From Paenibacillus athensensis (GTDB lineage Bacteria; Bacillota; Bacilli; Paenibacillales; NBRC-103111): a DNA stretch of 64,000 nucleotides. The position numbers and the translations under genes are program-made. The stretch lies in NCBI RefSeq assembly GCF_004514475.2, contig NZ_MYFO02000002.1, positions 124,001 to 188,000 on the forward strand, in the 5' to 3' direction. Below, in pieces: positions 1 to 7,896 of the stretch (positions are counted from its first letter, which is position 1; every line of letters starts with the position of its first letter). The notes under the pieces are model-generated. The model made no database searches and was not told the origin of the DNA. It saw nothing but the letters and a program-made list of their open reading frames with translations.

Positions 1-561
1 TTAGTCAATACGCTGCGGATCAAAGATGCTTTTACCGTGAACCACTGCTACAACGTATCGTTCTACTCCGCGCTGCTGGGCAATCGGCTCGGGCTGCCGT
101 TTCCGATTATGGAGCAGCTGAAGATTTCGTCTTTGCTGCACGATATCGGCAAGCTGGCGATTCCCGACAGTATTTTGCTCAAGCCAGGCAAGCTGACCAA
201 TGAGGAATTTCAGGTCATCAAGAAGCACCCGGTGCTCGGCTACGAGCTGCTCAAGGAGTACCCCGACGTCGAGCCGATGCTGCCTGTCGTTCGCTGGCAT
301 CACGAGCGGATGGACGGTCTGGGATATCCCGACGGGCTTACCGGCGATCAAATTCCGCTGCAGGTGCGCATTGTGAGCCTGGCCGACGCCTTCGACGCGA
401 TGACGTCAACCCGGGTTTACCGCTCCTCATTAAGCATTGAAGAGGTGAAAGAACAGATGCTGATGCATGCAGGGACTCAATTCGACGAGACCCTGATCCA
501 TGCGTTCATGGATGTACTGAACGAGCAGAAAAAGATGAAGCTGCTCCAATCGTTTGAATGA
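1..561 (+). CDS. HD-GYP domain phosphohydrolase, 5' end outside window
   Basis: The frame is open from base 1, so this is the C-terminal 186 residues of a longer protein. It carries the HD-GYP signature: the metal-binding HDIGK, then HHERMDGLGYPDGLTG, then DAFDAMTSTRVYR. This family hydrolyses cyclic di-GMP to pGpG or GMP; the signature residues look intact, so activity is plausible. Any N-terminal sensor or receiver domain lies outside the window. The stop codon overlaps the region just upstream of the next gene, a REC-GGDEF protein, so synthesis and breakdown of the same messenger are probably encoded in one operon. Confidence 0.9.
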   Translation, partial: LVNTLRIKDAFTVNHCYNVSFYSALLGNRLGLPFPIMEQLKISSLLHDIGKLAIPDSILLKPGKLTNEEFQVIKKHPVLGYELLKEYPDVEPMLPVVRWHHERMDGLGYPDGLTGDQIPLQVRIVSLADAFDAMTSTRVYRSSLSIEEVKEQMLMHAGTQFDETLIHAFMDVLNEQKKMKLLQSFE

Positions 562-578
562 AAGGTGGATCATGGATA

Positions 579-1472
579 GTGAAGAAACGCATTTTACTCG
601 TAGACGATGAACCGCACAACCTGGAGATCTTACGCATTTTTTTAAGATCGTTGAACTACGACATTTACGAGGCCGAATGCGGGGAACAAGCTTTGCTTAT
701 GGTGGATCAGGTACGCCCGGACGTCATCCTGCTCGATGTGATGATGCCCGATCTTTCAGGCTTTATTGTGGCCAAACGCTGGCGGGAGCGCCCCGATTTC
801 AACATCCCGATCATTTTCCTTTCGGCCAAGGTGCAGAAAGAGGACATGATGCTCGGCTTGCAGCTCGGCGCAACCGATTATTTGACCAAGCCGTTTGACC
901 TCGATTTATTGGAGAAAAAAGTTTCTATCGTGCTCGAGCACCGCGCCAAGCTGCAGGAGCTGCAGAAGGAGAACGCGCATCTGTCCGCGCTCGCGTATAT
1001 CGATTCGTTAACCGGTTTATATAATCGCACGTATTTAACCCACGTCGAGCAGCTTGCCGCCAGCGGCCAGGGCCGCAGCTTCGTCAAGGCGATGATGGTC
1101 GACGTGGACCATTTTAAAGACATCAATGACAATTTCGGTCACTTGGTCGGCGATCTCGTGCTGAAGGAGACATCCCGCGTTATTTTATCCCATATTGATA
1201 CTCACCAGGACCTTGCCTTTCGTTACGGAGGGGACGAGTTTTTAGTGCTGTTCGGAAAAGGAGAAGATGCCCTGCGGCTGGCGAACGCCATTTTGCAGGA
1301 CGTCACAGGGCTTGCCATTCAAACCAACTGTGATCAGCTGGTGCGCGCCACGGTAAGCATCGGCTTGTCGGCGGAAGCGCCGCAGCCGGAATTGGCCGCT
1401 GTTATCGCCAGTGCCGATAACGCCCTGTACAGCGCCAAGCACCACGGACGAAACCAGGTATTCGGATGTTAA
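579..1472 (+). CDS. Response regulator with GGDEF (diguanylate cyclase) output
   Basis: A 297-residue protein. The receiver domain (about 1-120) has the acidic pair in LLVDDE, the phosphoacceptor Asp at residue 53 (VILLDVMMPD) and the conserved Lys in LTKP. The GGDEF domain (about 140-297) keeps RYGGDEF, so it should convert GTP to c-di-GMP. The inhibitory I-site RxxD expected just upstream is not seen; THQD stands there. I chose GTG at 579 because an AAAGGTGG ribosome site lies ten bases upstream; an ATG at 558 overlaps the previous stop but has no such site. The likely phosphodonor is the histidine kinase encoded next. Confidence 0.9.
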   Translation: MKKRILLVDDEPHNLEILRIFLRSLNYDIYEAECGEQALLMVDQVRPDVILLDVMMPDLSGFIVAKRWRERPDFNIPIIFLSAKVQKEDMMLGLQLGATDYLTKPFDLDLLEKKVSIVLEHRAKLQELQKENAHLSALAYIDSLTGLYNRTYLTHVEQLAASGQGRSFVKAMMVDVDHFKDINDNFGHLVGDLVLKETSRVILSHIDTHQDLAFRYGGDEFLVLFGKGEDALRLANAILQDVTGLAIQTNCDQLVRATVSIGLSAEAPQPELAAVIASADNALYSAKHHGRNQVFGC

Positions 1473-1498
1473 CCTATGAGGAAAAAGAGGGTGGAGCC

Positions 1499-3307
1499 AT
1501 GCAGCTGAAGAGCTATCAAAAACTGTTTCATATGACGAAGGTCATCAACTCCAAGTTCGAGCTGTCGGAAATCTTGCAGGTGCTGGTCGAAGCGATCGCA
1601 AGCGAGATTGCGCAAGCCGATCTGGTCGGATTTTTTCTCAAGCAGGAGGACGGTACGTTCCGCGGCTACAAAGGCAACAAGCTGCCCGTGGACATTACGG
1701 AGCTGGTTATCGATCCGGAGACCGACGCGTTCGTGCGGGATATTCTTACTTCCGGCGATCTGGACTACATTCCCGACACGAGCCTCGACCTGCGTCCTGA
1801 TCAAGCCAAGGTGCAATTGCTGAAAATTCAATCCTTGCTGGGCATCCCCGTCATCGTGGAGGATGACGTGTTTGGGCTTGTTTTTGTGCACGATTTCGGA
1901 AAGTCGATGCGGGTGACCGAAGAACAGATTAAGGTGACGGAAGCGTTCGTGATCATGGCGAGCGTGGCGATCCGCAATTTCCAGATGTTCGAGCAGCGGC
2001 AGCTTTTACTGGAGCGCCAGCAGCTGCTTTTGGATGCGACGAACGCCTTGTCCAACTCGTTTTCCGTGGGCGAAGTGCTCAAGACCTGTTTTGCCTATAT
2101 GAAAAAAGCCGCGGGTTCGCCCGATGTGAGCACCTATTTGTATAACGAAAAGGAACGCGCGCTCTACCCGTTTCATATTTCCTCGGAAAACGTGCCTGAG
2201 CCGGAATGGCGGGAGAAGCATCGTCGGGGCATCAATATGAGCATTGACGTCGACCGGCTGTTCTATGAAGTGATCGTGCATAAAAAAGCGATTGCCATCA
2301 CCGACGTATTCGCTGATCCGCGTCCGAATCATGAAGCGCTGCGCAGCTTTGGCATTCAAAGTCTGCTCGCGATTCCGCTTGTAGCCAAAGGCGTTGTATT
2401 CGGGGCCATGGTCATTCCGGCGATTGGCGCTCCGCGCACGTATACAGAAAGTGAAATTGAATTTTGCCAGTCGATTGCCGATGTTAGCGCCACCGCGTTG
2501 TCGAACGTCATGCATACGGAAAATCTGGACAATCTGGTCAAAGAGCGCACGCTGGAGCTGCAGCAGGCCAACTTCAAGCTGGAAGGGCTCGTCAAGGAGC
2601 TGGAACAGCTGAACGAGTTGAAAAATGATTTTATCGCTTCGCTGTCACATGAGCTGCGCACGCCGATTACCGCGATCAAGGGCTCGGTTGATATTTTGAA
2701 AAAAGGCATTCTCGGCGAGCTGAACGCGGCCCAACTGGATTTGATGGACACGTCCAACAAAGCGATTGAACGGCTGCTCAATCAGGTGAACGAGCTGCTG
2801 GATTTCGCCAAGCTGGAAAGCGGACGCTTCGAGCTGAACGAAACTATTGCCGCTGCAGACGACATTCTCATCGAAGCGTCGCGAATTATGGAACCGCTGA
2901 TCGAGAAAAAGCACCAGACGCTGGTGCTGGAGAGCGCAGGCGACGTGCTGCTGAAGGCCGATCACCAGCGCGTGCTGCAAATTTTGCTCAATCTCATTTC
3001 CAACGCCAACAAATTTACGCCGGAGCACGGTAAAATTACGATTCGCTGCTCGATGCGCGAGACAGGGCTTGTCGTAGAAATTCAAGATACAGGCATGGGC
3101 ATACCGCAGGAAAAACAAAAATATATATTTACCAAGTTCTATCAAGTTAATAATCAGTTGAAAGGGACCGGTCTGGGGCTGGCGATTTCCAAGCAGCTGA
3201 TCGAGCTGCATGGAGGGCGCATCTGGTTTGAAAGCCAAGAGGCCCAAGGCTCGTTGTTTGCTTTCACGCTGCCGAAAGAGAGGTTGGTGCAACATGCGGG
3301 CAATTGA
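1499..3307 (+). CDS. GAF-domain sensor histidine kinase
   Basis: A 602-residue protein with no obvious membrane segment, so probably cytoplasmic. Two GAF-like regions (about 15-170 and 180-345) are followed by a coiled coil rich in Leu, Gln and Glu, then a HisKA domain with the phospho-accepting His384 in SHELRTP. The HATPase domain has the N box NLISNANKFTP, the G1 box DTGMGIP and the G2 box GTGLGLAIS. ATG 1499 follows an AGAGGGTGGAG site; an ATG at 1466 overlapping the upstream gene is less likely. It probably phosphorylates the adjacent REC-GGDEF protein in response to a ligand or redox signal bound by the GAF domains. The signal is unknown. Confidence 0.88.
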   Translation: MQLKSYQKLFHMTKVINSKFELSEILQVLVEAIASEIAQADLVGFFLKQEDGTFRGYKGNKLPVDITELVIDPETDAFVRDILTSGDLDYIPDTSLDLRPDQAKVQLLKIQSLLGIPVIVEDDVFGLVFVHDFGKSMRVTEEQIKVTEAFVIMASVAIRNFQMFEQRQLLLERQQLLLDATNALSNSFSVGEVLKTCFAYMKKAAGSPDVSTYLYNEKERALYPFHISSENVPEPEWREKHRRGINMSIDVDRLFYEVIVHKKAIAITDVFADPRPNHEALRSFGIQSLLAIPLVAKGVVFGAMVIPAIGAPRTYTESEIEFCQSIADVSATALSNVMHTENLDNLVKERTLELQQANFKLEGLVKELEQLNELKNDFIASLSHELRTPITAIKGSVDILKKGILGELNAAQLDLMDTSNKAIERLLNQVNELLDFAKLESGRFELNETIAAADDILIEASRIMEPLIEKKHQTLVLESAGDVLLKADHQRVLQILLNLISNANKFTPEHGKITIRCSMRETGLVVEIQDTGMGIPQEKQKYIFTKFYQVNNQLKGTGLGLAISKQLIELHGGRIWFESQEAQGSLFAFTLPKERLVQHAGN

Positions 3308-4946
3308 AGCGGCGCTGCGTGGACTCAGCGCTCAAGGTATCCGGTACGTCTTTGGCATTCCAGCGGGCTCAATTAACGCGTTATACGACGCCTTGCTGGA
3401 TATGCCGGAATTGCAGCCGATTGTCGTGAAGCATGAAACGAGCGCAGGGTACATGGCCTCCGCCTACACCCGCATTACCGGCATTCCCTCCATCTGCGTC
3501 GGCTCCAGCGGGCCGGGTGCAACAAACCTGGTAACACCGGCAGCTCACGCCTGGCGCGAGAAGCTGCCGGTGTTATTCATCACCGGGGCGGTGCCCACGT
3601 CGAAGCTCGGCAAGGGGGGCGCGCAGGAGCTGGATGCCGAGCCGATTTTTGCCCCGGTGACGAAGCTCAGCACGACCGTGCTGGACGCGAAGCTGCTGCC
3701 GCAGACGATCGCCGAAGCGCTGCATACGGCGCAAAGCGGCATCCCCGGGCCGGTGCACGTCGCCATCCCCATCGATATCCAGATGACGGATATCGGCGAA
3801 GGAGCAGCGGCGGCCTTCCCGTACCAGCCGCCGCTGCAGCTGCAAGCGCCCGACCCGGCGCTTGTCGTCGAGGCCGGCCGGCTCGTGCTGACGGCCGGCG
3901 AACGCGGCGCCCTGCTGCTCGGGCATGGCGCCAAATCGGCCGCGGCCGCGGTGCGGCGGCTCGCGGAGACGACCGGGTGGCCGGTAGCCACGACGCCGCG
4001 CGGCAAAGGCGCGTTCCCGGAGGACCACCCGCTGTCCCTGGGCGTTTACGGCCTAGCCGGCAACGCCCAAGCCGTGGAGCACCTGAACGGGCCGATGCCC
4101 GAGGTGCTCCTGGCGATCGGCACCAGCCTGGGCGAGCTGGCGACGGGCAACTGGGCCCCGGAGCTGGTGCGGGGCAAGCGATTGATCCATATCGATTACG
4201 ACGTTGCGGAATTCGATAAGATGTATAAAGCCGCGCTCAACCTGTGCGGCGACGCCCGGCAGAGCGTAGAAGCGCTGCTGGATGTGATCAAGCCGGTAGA
4301 GAACAGCGATTGGCCGCTGGTTGCCGACCAGTCGGCGGCTGCGCTAGAGGAGGAAGCGTCGCTGTGGAACACGCAGGCGGCGATTTGCAAGATCGGCGCG
4401 TTCGCGCCGGACAACGCCCGTTTTTATCTCGATATCGGGGAGTTTATGACGTATTCCCTCCAAAACCTGCGTGTTCGCGATACGCAGGATTTTGATATCG
4501 ACATTAATTTCGGTGCGATGGGCTCGGGCATTGGCGGGGCATTGGGCGCGCAGCTTGCCGAGCCTGACCGTCCGGTCATTTGCATTACGGGCGACGGCTG
4601 TTTTTTCATGCACGGCATGGAGGTGCTGACAGCCAAGGAATACGGCTTGCCGGTGCTGTTTTTCGTCATCAACAATGCGCGTCTTGGCATGGTGTATCAC
4701 GGCCACATGCTGCAGTACAAGCGCTGCTTGAACGATTTTTCCCAAAATCGTACCGATATTGCGGCATTGGCGGCCACGCTCGGCTTGCGTTATGCGCAGG
4801 CGGCTTCGCACGAGCAGTTCCAGGCCGAGCATATGGCAGATTGGCTGGAGCACCGCGAGCCGATGGTGGTGGAAATCGTCGTTGACGGCAACGAAGTGCC
4901 GCCGATGGGCGAACGCGTCAAATTTTTGCAAGGCGCTACGTACTGA
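3294..4946 (+). CDS. Thiamine-diphosphate-dependent enzyme, acetolactate synthase-like
   Basis: A 550-residue protein with the three-domain plan of the acetolactate synthase/pyruvate oxidase family. The N-terminal Pyr domain has the cofactor-activating Glu in KHETSAGY and the SSGPGATN loop. The C-terminal PP domain has GDGCFFMHGME...NN, the metal/ThDP motif. Overall length fits catabolic AlsS or related decarboxylases. Substrate-specific residues cannot be assigned by eye, so pyruvate as substrate is only a guess. ATG 3294 overlaps the kinase stop by 14 bases, suggesting translational coupling to the signalling genes. A strong terminator follows. Confidence 0.8.
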   Translation: MRAIEAALRGLSAQGIRYVFGIPAGSINALYDALLDMPELQPIVVKHETSAGYMASAYTRITGIPSICVGSSGPGATNLVTPAAHAWREKLPVLFITGAVPTSKLGKGGAQELDAEPIFAPVTKLSTTVLDAKLLPQTIAEALHTAQSGIPGPVHVAIPIDIQMTDIGEGAAAAFPYQPPLQLQAPDPALVVEAGRLVLTAGERGALLLGHGAKSAAAAVRRLAETTGWPVATTPRGKGAFPEDHPLSLGVYGLAGNAQAVEHLNGPMPEVLLAIGTSLGELATGNWAPELVRGKRLIHIDYDVAEFDKMYKAALNLCGDARQSVEALLDVIKPVENSDWPLVADQSAAALEEEASLWNTQAAICKIGAFAPDNARFYLDIGEFMTYSLQNLRVRDTQDFDIDINFGAMGSGIGGALGAQLAEPDRPVICITGDGCFFMHGMEVLTAKEYGLPVLFFVINNARLGMVYHGHMLQYKRCLNDFSQNRTDIAALAATLGLRYAQAASHEQFQAEHMADWLEHREPMVVEIVVDGNEVPPMGERVKFLQGATY

Positions 4947-5005
4947 CAGGCCTGGCTTGACGGACATCCGTTTTTGACAATCGAATAAACGCGTTAGCTG
5001 ATGTG

Positions 5006-5057
5006 AAAAACCCTCTCCACTTGCCTTTTACGGGCGAAGCGGAGAGGGTTTTTGCAT
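5006..5057. terminator. Bidirectional intrinsic terminator
   Basis: Perfect 13-base arms (5006-5018 and 5041-5053) have a CCCTCTCC/GGAGAGGG core flanked by A and T runs. The element can end transcription of the ThDP enzyme gene from the left and of the repeat protein gene from the right. Confidence 0.85.
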
Positions 5058-5078
5058 TTTTGCCTGTGCTACTACGGC

Positions 5079-5366
5079 TCAGAGCGTTTCGGACTCCGGC
5101 AGGCGGTGGCCCGGACCGTGGCCGATCCCCAGACCGTGGCCCGGACCGTGGCCAATCCCAGGGCCGTGTCCACCATGCCAACCGCCATGCCAGCCGCCAT
5201 GCCACCCGCCGTGTGGTCCCCAGCCGCCATGCCACCCGCCATACGGGAGCGGAAGCGGCAGAGGCAGCGGAACAGGTACCGGATACAGATCGGGCTGCGG
5301 GTACGGATAAGGGTACGGATAGGGGTAAGGGGGTGGATACGGGTAATTCGGATCAACGTAAGCCAT
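5079..5366 (-). CDS. Low-complexity Tyr/Pro and Gly/Trp/His repeat protein
   Basis: A 95-residue protein of almost pure repeats. It starts MAYVDPNYPYPPPYPYPYPY, then has a V/L-Pro alternation ([13 protein letters not shown]), then GGWHGGW units and GIGHGPGHG units. An excellent AAGGAGGAG ribosome site (5373-5381 on this strand) lies just before the ATG, which argues for a real gene even though overlapping frames are also open. There is no signal peptide or hydrophobic segment. The His-rich tail could bind metals. Such composition is common in spore coat and surface proteins of sporeformers, but that role is inference. I do not recognise a named family. Confidence 0.7.
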   Translation of the reverse strand: MAYVDPNYPYPPPYPYPYPYPYPQPDLYPVPVPLPLPLPLPYGGWHGGWGPHGGWHGGWHGGWHGGHGPGIGHGPGHGLGIGHGPGHRLPESETL

Positions 5367-5465
5367 GTGAAATCTCCTCCTTAATTGCTATACACCAGCC
5401 TATGTACAGCGCTCGGAAATGGATGCTTGCCCATTGGCAGGACGCGAAAAATGGGCGCTAGCCCG

Positions 5466-5479
5466 GCAAAGCGCTTCCA
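5466..5479 (+). promoter_or_regulatory. Possible cre (CcpA) site
   Basis: GCAAAGCGCTTCCA keeps the palindromic AAGCGCTT core of the catabolite-responsive element but differs from the consensus at three positions. It lies about 115 bases upstream of a disaccharide phosphorylase operon, where carbon catabolite control would make sense. Tentative. Confidence 0.3.
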
Positions 5480-5548
5480 CGGCAAAACAAGAGAATATTT
5501 GACATGATCTAGGTAATATCACTCCTTATGTTTCCAATGCGCGCAAAG

Positions 5549-5554
5549 TATAAT
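5549..5554 (+). promoter_or_regulatory. Likely -10 box of the GH65-pgmB operon
   Basis: A perfect TATAAT sits 41 bases before the first phosphorylase gene. No good -35 box lies at standard spacing; the TTGACA at 5499-5504 is too far upstream. An activator-assisted promoter is possible. Confidence 0.45.
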
Positions 5555-5594
5555 AGGCGGAGCTTTATATTTTGACGCTGGAAGGAGCTTGGCA

Positions 5595-7862
5595 ATGAGT
5601 TGGACCGTGCAGGAAACGACATTCAATCAAGCGCAAATCACAACGAACGGCAACAAGTTTATGATAGGCAACGGGGCTCTGGGGTACCGGGGGACATTGG
5701 AGGAATTTGCTAAAGACCAGCTGACGGCAACAACGGTTGCTGGGCTGTACGATAAGGTAGGCGATCAATGGCGCGAGCCGGTGAATGCGCCGAACGGTCT
5801 GGCGACGAAGCTGTTTGCCAACGGACGTTTGCTCAGCGTGCTGGAGACGGAGCCGGTATCGCATACGCAGGAGCTTGATATCCGTCACGCGAAACATCGC
5901 CGTGAGACCGTATTTGCCGTCGATGGCGGCACGGTAACGCTGCAAGCGGAGCGATTTGTCAGCATGGATTCGCTCAATCTGATTGTTGCCCGTTTCAGCG
6001 TGACCTGCTCGCAGCCGACCTCGGTCATGGTGGAAACCGGAATTGACGGCGACGTTTGGGACATTAACGGACCGCATCTGGAGCAGTATCAAAGCTCGGT
6101 AGAGGGCAGCGCCATCGTGCTTCAGGCCATTACGCACGAGCTGCGTCTGCCGGTCGTTGTAGCGGAAGCGCTGGTCGCAGACAGCGTCCAGCAGGTCATA
6201 CTGCAAACGGATAAAACGATCATGCGCAAGCTATTGCTGGATTGCGAGGCAGGCGTCACGTATACGTTTTATAAATATGTGGCGATTGCGGCCGGTCAAG
6301 ATGACGCCGAGCCTGTACAAACAGCGGTTGCTGCGGTTACGGACGCAATGGCTGTCGGCTACGAGGCGCAGCTGGACAAACATACTTCGCAGTGGGAGAG
6401 CAAGTGGGCGCTTTCCGACGTGGCGATTGAAGGAGACGAAGAGGCGCAGTTTGCTTTGCGGTACAGCTTGTATCATCTTCTAATCATTGCGCCAACCGAA
6501 TCGGAAAAGGTTTCGATTCCGGCGCGCGGCTTGTCGGGGCAGGTGTACAAGGGTGCGGTTTTCTGGGATACGGAAATGTTTATGCTGCCGTTCTTCCTGC
6601 ATACGGACCCGCAGGTCGCCCGCAATTTGATGATGTATCGCGTGCATACGCTGGACGGCGCGCGGAGAAAAGCAGCTGAATACGGTTATAAAGGCGCGTT
6701 TTATGCTTGGGAAAGCCAGGATACGGGCGACGACGCCTGCACGCTATTCAACATTACCGATGTGTTTACAAACCGTCCGATGCGGACGTATTTCCGCGAC
6801 AAGCAGGTGCATATCAGCGCAGACGTCGCCAATGGCATTTGGCAATATTATGCGAGTACCGGCGATGAGAGCATTCTGCTCGACGGCGGCGCGGAAGTGA
6901 TGATGGAATGCGCGCGTTTCTTCTACTCCTACGCTTACTACAAAGTAGACAAACAGCGCTTCGAAATTCTCGACGCCACCGGACCGGACGAGTACCATGA
7001 ACGCATCAACAACAACGTGTTCACTAACTACATGGCCGAGCAGACAATTTCCAGTACGCTGGCCATGCTGACGCTTCTGCAGGACAAGCATGCCGGCGTA
7101 TTCCGCTCGCTGGTTGACAAGCTGGATTATGAAGCCGATATCGAACAACTGAAAACGATGCTGGCTCAACTGTATGTGCCGAAGCCGGACCCGCAAACCC
7201 ACATTATTGAACAATTCGACGGCTACCTCAAGCTGGAGGACGTCACGCTTCCCGAGCTCAAATCGCGGATCATCAACCCTAACGAATACTTGGGCGGCGG
7301 CAATGGCCTGGCGACGACGACGCAAATTTTGAAGCAAGCGGATACGGTCCTGGCGCTGTTCATGCTCGGCGACCGCTTCTCCAGAGAAGTGAAGAAAGCG
7401 AATTGGGATTTCTACGAGCCGCGGACCGAGCACGGTTCCAGCTTGAGCCCGTGCGTATATGCGCTGATCGCCGCCGATATCGGGTATAGCGAATACGCCT
7501 ATCGTTACTTCATGAAGACGGCGACCATCGATTTGACCGGCAATTCCAAGCAATACGTTGGCACGCTGTATATCGGCGGTACGCATCCGGCTGCCAATGG
7601 CGGTGCGTGGATGGCGGCGGTGCAGGGCTTTGCCGGGGTGCGGATCGATACGTGTACAGTGAAGCTGTCTCCGGCGCTTCCGCCGAAGTGGAGTGCGATG
7701 AAATTTAACGTGCAGGTGTTGGGCCAGCAGTTTAGCGTGGACGTCAGCAAGTCAGAAGTGCGGATTACTTCCGCGGAGACGAACCGTTCGTCCCAACTGT
7801 TCCGCATCGGCGGCGCCGAAGTCGTCTGCGAAGCCGGACAAACGGTCGTTCAGACCTATTAA
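5595..7862 (+). CDS. Glycoside hydrolase family 65 phosphorylase (first copy)
   Basis: A 755-residue protein of GH65, the family of inverting phosphorylases that split alpha-glucosides (maltose, trehalose, kojibiose, nigerose and others) with phosphate to give beta-glucose-1-phosphate. Evidence: an N-terminal beta-sandwich with NGNKFMIGNGALGYRG, the catalytic-domain motif FWDTEMFMLPF, the general acid Glu466 in GPDEYHE followed by NNNVFTNYMA, and the phosphate-binding motif HGSSLSP. ATG 5595 has AAGGAG seven bases upstream; a TTG at 5589 is too close to it. The linkage acted on cannot be read from sequence by eye; the N-terminus is unlike classical maltose phosphorylase. It is cotranscribed with a second GH65 gene and pgmB. 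Confidence 0.9.
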   Translation: MSWTVQETTFNQAQITTNGNKFMIGNGALGYRGTLEEFAKDQLTATTVAGLYDKVGDQWREPVNAPNGLATKLFANGRLLSVLETEPVSHTQELDIRHAKHRRETVFAVDGGTVTLQAERFVSMDSLNLIVARFSVTCSQPTSVMVETGIDGDVWDINGPHLEQYQSSVEGSAIVLQAITHELRLPVVVAEALVADSVQQVILQTDKTIMRKLLLDCEAGVTYTFYKYVAIAAGQDDAEPVQTAVAAVTDAMAVGYEAQLDKHTSQWESKWALSDVAIEGDEEAQFALRYSLYHLLIIAPTESEKVSIPARGLSGQVYKGAVFWDTEMFMLPFFLHTDPQVARNLMMYRVHTLDGARRKAAEYGYKGAFYAWESQDTGDDACTLFNITDVFTNRPMRTYFRDKQVHISADVANGIWQYYASTGDESILLDGGAEVMMECARFFYSYAYYKVDKQRFEILDATGPDEYHERINNNVFTNYMAEQTISSTLAMLTLLQDKHAGVFRSLVDKLDYEADIEQLKTMLAQLYVPKPDPQTHIIEQFDGYLKLEDVTLPELKSRIINPNEYLGGGNGLATTTQILKQADTVLALFMLGDRFSREVKKANWDFYEPRTEHGSSLSPCVYALIAADIGYSEYAYRYFMKTATIDLTGNSKQYVGTLYIGGTHPAANGGAWMAAVQGFAGVRIDTCTVKLSPALPPKWSAMKFNVQVLGQQFSVDVSKSEVRITSAETNRSSQLFRIGGAEVVCEAGQTVVQTY

Positions 7863-7896
7863 GCCGAAACCATACTAGAAAAGGGAGAATCGAAAG

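Noticed and set aside
5003-5461. Plus-strand ORFs overlapping the Tyr/Pro repeat gene
   Set aside because: Repeat DNA leaves several frames open on both strands; only the minus-strand frame has a strong ribosome site.
5499-5531. TTGACA at 5499-5504 as the -35 box of the GH65 operon
   Set aside because: It is 44 bases from the perfect TATAAT at 5549, and no -10-like sequence lies 16-18 bases after it.
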